27,855 nt of DNA from an uncultured Eubacteriales bacterium. Its GTDB lineage: Bacteria > Bacillota > Clostridia > Oscillospirales > Ruminococcaceae. Positions 23,848 through 27,855 of the stretch are shown here, one piece after another. The notes below the pieces were generated by a model. The model searched no databases, was not told where the DNA came from, and saw only the letters and a program-made list of their open reading frames with translations. The stretch spans positions 1 to 27,855 of the forward strand of contig CAUHFD010000009.1 in assembly GCA_959605275.1 (NCBI GenBank), written 5' to 3'. The position numbers and the translations under genes were made by a program. How positions within the stretch are numbered: the stretch's first letter is position 1; every line of letters starts with the position of its first letter.

Positions 23848-25257
23848 ATGAAAATTTTATTAGGAAGTATTCAGCAGGAAACCAATACCTTCAGTGAGCA
23901 AACCACTCGTTTTGAGGAATTTGACTATTCCGAAGGGGAAGCGATGCTTCAAAATATCGCAGCGTATGATTGCCTAAGAAAAGCGGGCATCGAACTGTTT
24001 CCGACCATTTATGCGAACGCCGTGCCGAGCGGAGTCTTATCGGCATCGGTGTTTGACAGGCTGACACAAAACATGACAAGCAGGATCCCGACGAATATAA
24101 AGTTGGACGGTATCTGGCTTTATTTACACGGAGCCATGCTGATTGAGGGAAACCGCAGCGGAGAACTCACCATCCTTAAAAGAATCCGTGAAATTGTCGG
24201 AAAGGATCCAATTATCTCGGTTGCATTGGATTTTCACGCCAATCTGCCTGTTGAGATCACAAAGTATGCGGATATTATCGTTGGATATAAGACAGCGCCG
24301 CATAAAGATATGAAAGAAACACAGATTTTGGCGGCTGAGCTGCTTTTAAAGTGTCTAAGTGAAAATCGCAGACCAAAGCCGCAGATCGTGAAACTGCCGA
24401 TGATGCTTTCGGGGGATACAGTGTTGACCGACGAGCCGCCGATGAAAGATATCATGGATTTAGCACTCAAGACTCAACAGGAAAACGAATTGCTTGATTT
24501 GTCGGTGTTTTCTGGACAAAGTTGGGTGGACTGTGCGCACAGCGGCGCAAGTGTTGTGGCAAACGGATACGATTCGGAGGTTGCTTTTAAAAGCGCACAA
24601 AAGTTGGCAACAGCTTTTTGGAATAAGCGTTTTGATTTCCATTTTGGAGAAAACGCGATGACACCATCCGATGCAGTAAAAGTTGCAATGGCGGACGGAA
24701 GAAATCTTGTTTTTATTTCGGATACAGGTGATAACACCACAGCAGGCGCATCCGGAAAGCGGGTGGAAATGCTGGAAGCGTTGCTTGCGGAAAAAGCAAA
24801 AAATGCTTTGTTTGGAGCTGTGTATGATACGGTATTTGTTGACACAGTATATGAGAGGGAGATTGGCGATATCCTGACCTTAAAGCTCGGAGAATCTGAA
24901 AATGGTCAAAACCACTATCAGTTTGAACTAGTCCATAAAGGCAGGATCCTTAGTTGGGATGGCTTTGATGGAGGACGCGCTGTGGTTGTTCGGATTGAAG
25001 GCGTAGACGTTATTGTTACCGAGCAGCGTGCTTCGTTGATTTCTCCTGAAATATACCGCTCGATTGGGATTGAACTGGAGGATTATAAAATTATTGTTGT
25101 AAAATTAGGATATTTGTATCCTAAATTGAAGGAAGTCGCAAGGAAGAGTATTTTTGCCCTGTCACAAGGTCAAAGCTGTGTTAAAATAGAAAATTTAAAT
25201 TTTCACAATCTTCCAGGAAAAGTATTTCCGATTGACCAAGATGCCTGCTTTGAATGA
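23848..25257 (+). CDS. M81 family metallohydrolase (MlrC-like)
   Basis: A 469-residue cytoplasmic protein from ATG 23848. This start gives the family's usual beginning, M-K-I-L-L-G-S-I-Q-Q-E-T-N-T-F-S. A start at ATG 23818 would add ten residues. The zinc-site residues expected for MlrC-type enzymes are visible: D-F-H-A-N (Asp128, His130) and T-A-P-H-K-D (His152). Other family marks are L-H-G-A-M and D-T-G-D-N-T-T-A-G-A. The founding member MlrC opens linear microcystin products, but most family members have unknown substrates and are found with peptide or sugar uptake genes. Here the neighbours suggest cleavage of an amide in an imported glycoconjugate, which is inference. The start region is odd (see the leader entry at 23788). 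Confidence 0.88.
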   Translation: MKILLGSIQQETNTFSEQTTRFEEFDYSEGEAMLQNIAAYDCLRKAGIELFPTIYANAVPSGVLSASVFDRLTQNMTSRIPTNIKLDGIWLYLHGAMLIEGNRSGELTILKRIREIVGKDPIISVALDFHANLPVEITKYADIIVGYKTAPHKDMKETQILAAELLLKCLSENRRPKPQIVKLPMMLSGDTVLTDEPPMKDIMDLALKTQQENELLDLSVFSGQSWVDCAHSGASVVANGYDSEVAFKSAQKLATAFWNKRFDFHFGENAMTPSDAVKVAMADGRNLVFISDTGDNTTAGASGKRVEMLEALLAEKAKNALFGAVYDTVFVDTVYEREIGDILTLKLGESENGQNHYQFELVHKGRILSWDGFDGGRAVVVRIEGVDVIVTEQRASLISPEIYRSIGIELEDYKIIVVKLGYLYPKLKEVARKSIFALSQGQSCVKIENLNFHNLPGKVFPIDQDACFE

Positions 25258-25282
25258 TGTGTGATAGGAGAGTGATGCTGTT

Positions 25283-26299
25283 TTGGGTATGAGCATCAAG
25301 GATATTGCAAAAAAAACAGGACTATCCGTTTCTACAATATCCAGAGTAGTTAATAACAAGCCGGGGATCAGTGAAGAAACACGTGAATTGGTAAAATTGG
25401 CAATTAAAAAATATCACTATGTTCCGAATATGGTAGCAAGGAATTTGATCAACCGAAAGACTAACACCATTGGTGTTATTATTCCGGATATGAGTGAAAT
25501 GTATTTTTCCAGAATTGTCAAGGGAATCGATTCTATGCTTAGCGTCAATGACTATACGATGATTCTTTGTGATTCAAATGAATCGGCTGAAAAGGAACAT
25601 AAGCTGCTAGGCGTGCTACATGAAAAACAGGTAGACGGCATAATACTTGCAACCGTTCAGACTGATCAACAACTGGAAAATGAAACCTTATTATCGAGTG
25701 TTCCTGTTTGTTTTATTGATAATACCCCATCACTTTTCAGAAATTATAATTCCGTTTCACTGGATAATGCTATGGCGAGCTATTTAGCCATTGAACATTT
25801 ATATCAATTGGGACATCGGAAAATTGCGGCGATTTTCGGTAAACAGAGTGAATCAACCGGATTGGAGCGTTATCAGGGCTTTTGCAAGGCAATTCAGGAT
25901 TTTAATCTTGTTTCAGAAAAAGATCTTGTTCGATTTGGAGATTTTAAGGAGCAGTCCGGTTATGATGCTGTCATTGATATTTTGAAATCCGGAAAAGAAT
26001 TTACAGCGGTCTATGTTGCCAGTAGTAAGATGACATATGGTGCAATTCATGCACTCAAGCAAAATGGAATTAGAATTCCAGAGGATGTTTCACTGATAGG
26101 ATTTGATATTCGCGATGATAATAAGTTGTATAGTCCGACAATCACAACAATTCTACAGCCGGAACAGAATATGGGAGAGATGGCGGCAAAGTTGCTAATT
26201 GGCAGCATTGAAAATTCACTGGATACGATGTTTAGTCAAAAAACAACGGTAAAGCCTATTTTGTTGTCTTGCGAATCTACCCGGTCAATAGAAAAATGA
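25283..26299 (+). CDS. LacI-family transcriptional regulator
   Basis: A 338-residue DNA-binding protein. The N-terminal helix-turn-helix reads S-I-K-D-I-A-K-K-T-G-L-S with V-S-T-I-S-R-V-V-N, followed by the hinge region, Y-V-P-N-M-V-A-R-N-L. The periplasmic-binding-protein-like sensor domain covers about residues 60-335: T-I-G-V-I-I-P-D-M, G-I-I-L-A-T-V, A-S-Y-L-A-I-E-H-L, G-H-R-K-I-A-A-I-F-G, I-G-F-D. TTG 25283 lies twelve bases after AGGAG; ATG 25289 is also possible and would remove only two residues. It is the only regulator in the window and comes after the transport and enzyme genes, so it probably controls them in response to a sugar. I could not find a convincing operator palindrome. 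Confidence 0.95.
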   Translation: MGMSIKDIAKKTGLSVSTISRVVNNKPGISEETRELVKLAIKKYHYVPNMVARNLINRKTNTIGVIIPDMSEMYFSRIVKGIDSMLSVNDYTMILCDSNESAEKEHKLLGVLHEKQVDGIILATVQTDQQLENETLLSSVPVCFIDNTPSLFRNYNSVSLDNAMASYLAIEHLYQLGHRKIAAIFGKQSESTGLERYQGFCKAIQDFNLVSEKDLVRFGDFKEQSGYDAVIDILKSGKEFTAVYVASSKMTYGAIHALKQNGIRIPEDVSLIGFDIRDDNKLYSPTITTILQPEQNMGEMAAKLLIGSIENSLDTMFSQKTTVKPILLSCESTRSIEK

Positions 26300-26521
26300 C
26301 GGGAAATAGGATTGCTTAATAAATTATAACCATATCAAAAAATGTGGCATATGGAAAGGAGGAATGAATAGGTTCCCCTGTGCGACCGGAACAGGGGAGA
26401 AAGCTACTGCCGGTCAAAGCAAATTTCCTTTCTTTTCAAGAGGCACAGGAGTGCTTCAAAACATACGATGGCTGATCGTCTGTCAGCCTAAAAAACAACT
26501 TAATGTTAGGAGGAACTCAAA
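26300..26521 (+). promoter_or_regulatory. structured 5' leader with H-type pseudoknot upstream of the VPETG surface protein
   Basis: This is the longest gene-free stretch. Stem 1 is TCCCCTGT (26374-26381) with ACAGGGGA (26391-26398), eight perfect pairs around a nine-base loop. Loop bases GACCGG (26384-26389) pair with CCGGTC (26410-26415), giving a compact H-type pseudoknot. Two hairpins follow: GAGGCAC (26440-26446) with GTGCTTC (26451-26457) around AGGA, and GGCTGA (26470-26475) with TCAGCC (26483-26488). The gene's ribosome binding site, TTAGGAGG, is at 26506-26513. A second AAAGGAGG lies upstream at 26355-26362. CCATAT (26330-26335) is an inverted match to ATATGG (26349-26354). I do not recognise a known riboswitch consensus. 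It may sense a ligand or act as an RNA stabiliser. Confidence 0.65.
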
Positions 26522-27796
26522 ATGAAAAAATTGTTAACTGTGATTCTCTCGTTGGTAATGTTCTGTACGGCAATGGTCACCGTAGTATCAGCTGAAGAAA
26601 CCAAGCACATTATTACTGCAGATGACATTCATTCTTATTTGACTTCGACAGAGGGCTTTGTGCCTGCTGAAAACATTAGCTATGATGCGGAAAAGGGTGC
26701 CCGCTTCTTTAATGGAAATGGTGCTTCGGCATATACTAGAATCGGGACGGTCTGGACAACATTTAATTTTCCATATGATGGCTTGCGGCTTGAGTTTTCT
26801 GATATTACTATGGCAGGCGCATCTGCAGATCTGAAGTCCAGAATTTCTGTTGAATTTACACCAAATGAGGTCGGGGCGACCGGATTCGGTAGTCAGCTGA
26901 AAAGTTTAATTTTTGTGCCGGCGCCGGGCTTTTTCGGGAACAATGACTTGATTTTGAATATCGGTGGAGGAGTGAAAAATCTTCCGGAAGAGTTTACAGT
27001 AGGGAATAATTTGCTTGAGCCTGTCTACGTAAAGCCGGGTTCTCAGCCGTACGCACATCTGTTTGAGGATAAAGCAAGCTATTCTATCCAGTTTAACAAA
27101 GTTGATGCTGAAAATATTATGATTACAGTGGATGACTGTGTTTATTATCTTGTTCCGGCATCTGTTTTCAGTAGTGCCTTGACTGAAGGAACCTATGCTG
27201 ATCTTCCGGTAGGAAATACTGTTATCAACATTCGGACATGGAATGGTTCATTGGGCTATGATTTCTATTGGAATTCCGTAACCACCGGCGTTGCAGCTCC
27301 GGTTCTTCCGACAAAGATGACAAAAGAGGAACTACAGGATGCTGTTTCCTTAAAAACGGCAAGCGAGATTAAGATCGATTATGAGAATATGATGATTACC
27401 GTTCCTTTTGCAACGACCGCAAAGCAGCTTAAAGATGAACTGGTGCTGGGTGAGAATTTTGCAGTCGCAGTTATGAACGGAGCAGACGCAGCAGCGGATG
27501 CCGATGCACTCACGAGCGATATGACGGCTGTATTGACAAACTCTCAATTTGAGATTGACAACGGCGTCTTTAGTATCACTGTTCTGCCTGAAGAAAACAA
27601 AGAAGATAATAAAGACCAAAATAAAGACGAGAATAAGAATGATAGCGACAAAAAAGATGATGAAAAGGAAGACAATAAGGGCGACAGCAAGGTTCCCGAA
27701 ACGGGCGAGGCAAGCGGTCTTACCGGCTTTGTGGCATTGATGTTGGTCGGCAGCGCGCTGATTGTATTAGGAAAGAAAAAGTACAGCGTAAAATAA
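26522..27796 (+). CDS. sortase-type (VPETG) surface protein with LamG-like domain
   Basis: A 424-residue exported protein. It has a signal peptide at 1-24 (V-V-S-A), a concanavalin-like beta domain at about 28-265 (L-E-F-S-D-I-T-M-A), and a small domain at about 281-357 (N-M-M-I-T-V-P-F-A-T-T). A strongly charged Lys/Asp/Glu/Asn linker spans about 358-390. It ends in a cell-wall sorting signal: V-P-E-T-G (391-395), a hydrophobic helix (about 400-418) and a basic tail. The charged linker probably crosses the wall. The first two domains match the protein at 4688 in order and in local motifs, but that protein ends in a plain membrane helix. Its own ribosome binding site (AGGAGG) and structured leader suggest independent control. 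Glycan or host-surface binding is a reasonable guess. Confidence 0.82.
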   Translation: MKKLLTVILSLVMFCTAMVTVVSAEETKHIITADDIHSYLTSTEGFVPAENISYDAEKGARFFNGNGASAYTRIGTVWTTFNFPYDGLRLEFSDITMAGASADLKSRISVEFTPNEVGATGFGSQLKSLIFVPAPGFFGNNDLILNIGGGVKNLPEEFTVGNNLLEPVYVKPGSQPYAHLFEDKASYSIQFNKVDAENIMITVDDCVYYLVPASVFSSALTEGTYADLPVGNTVINIRTWNGSLGYDFYWNSVTTGVAAPVLPTKMTKEELQDAVSLKTASEIKIDYENMMITVPFATTAKQLKDELVLGENFAVAVMNGADAAADADALTSDMTAVLTNSQFEIDNGVFSITVLPEENKEDNKDQNKDENKNDSDKKDDEKEDNKGDSKVPETGEASGLTGFVALMLVGSALIVLGKKKYSVK

Positions 27797-27827
27797 TTAC
27801 AAAATAGGTTTTGTTGGATAAAGAATA

Positions 27828-27855
27828 GGTACTGTTAAGTCCTCTTGACAGTACC
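27828..27855 (+). terminator. hairpin at window end, probable terminator
   Basis: GGTACTGTTAAG (27828-27839) pairs with CTTGACAGTACC (27844-27855) around a TCCT loop, giving twelve pairs including one G-U wobble. It begins 32 bases after the stop of the VPETG protein. The window ends at the last stem base, so the T-run expected of a rho-independent terminator cannot be seen. Confidence 0.6.

Noticed and set aside
26302..26330. TATAAC at 26325-26330 as a promoter -10 box
   Set aside because: No acceptable -35 hexamer lies 16-18 bases upstream, so a promoter cannot be supported.
26380..26420. GTGCGAC resembling the 5' end of a group II intron
   Set aside because: No domain V, intron-encoded protein or 3' end follows; the bases are explained better by the pseudoknot stem and loop.
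26364..26525. Annotating the 53-codon leader frame as a gene
   Set aside because: The Shine-Dalgarno is only one base from the ATG and the product has no recognisable features; kept as a finding, not a CDS feature.
27591..27690. Repetitive A-rich DNA as a tandem repeat or CRISPR-like element
   Set aside because: It encodes the Lys/Asp/Glu/Asn-rich wall-spanning linker of the VPETG protein; there are no regular repeat units or spacers.

Overview
The window is one continuous block of sixteen protein genes plus a truncated seventeenth at the left edge, all on the + strand. Gaps are mostly a few to about 110 bases, and the longest gene-free stretch is 222 bases. The organism looks like a Gram-positive Bacillota, most likely an anaerobic Clostridia member (Oscillospiraceae-like gut or rumen lineages would fit). 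Signs are strong AGGAGG-type ribosome binding sites, occasional TTG and GTG starts, lipobox lipoproteins, a sortase-type VPETG surface anchor, a LacI regulator, and carbohydrate ABC transporters without their own ATPase. Taxonomy is inferred from style only; no rRNA or other marker is present.

Layout. (1) 1-4671, mainly cytoplasmic enzymes: a URO-D superfamily protein (5' end outside the window), an M24 creatinase/prolidase-fold protein lacking the usual metal-binding Asp pair, a GHL6-type family glycosidase with a GH42-type middle domain, and a small ASRT-family (sensory rhodopsin transducer) protein. (2) 4688-8395: a membrane-anchored surface protein and a GH42-like lipoprotein, with a long perfect hairpin between them. 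(3) 8438-23757, the core: a 937-residue solute-binding protein with N-terminal carbohydrate-binding-like modules, two permeases, a beta-propeller/TPR/Yip1 membrane protein, a DUF5696 lipoprotein, two more permeases, a second GH42-like lipoprotein, and a second solute-binding lipoprotein with a C-terminal carbohydrate-binding-like module. (4) 23848-26299: an M81 (MlrC-like) metallohydrolase and a LacI-family regulator. (5) 26300-27855: a structured leader containing an H-type pseudoknot, a VPETG-anchored surface protein homologous to the one in block 2, and a hairpin at the window end that is probably a terminator.

Working model (inference). Surface proteins and GH42-like lipoproteins bind and trim an extracellular glycan or glycoconjugate. 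Two paired ABC importers take up the products, presumably powered by a shared MsmK-type ATPase encoded elsewhere. The cytoplasmic GHL6-type glycosidase, the M81 hydrolase, the creatinase-fold protein and the URO-D protein finish the breakdown. LacI probably senses a sugar. The nature of the substrate cannot be read from the sequence. The least understood parts are the propeller-TPR-Yip1 and DUF5696 pair set between two importers, the rhodopsin-free ASRT protein, and the pseudoknotted leader.
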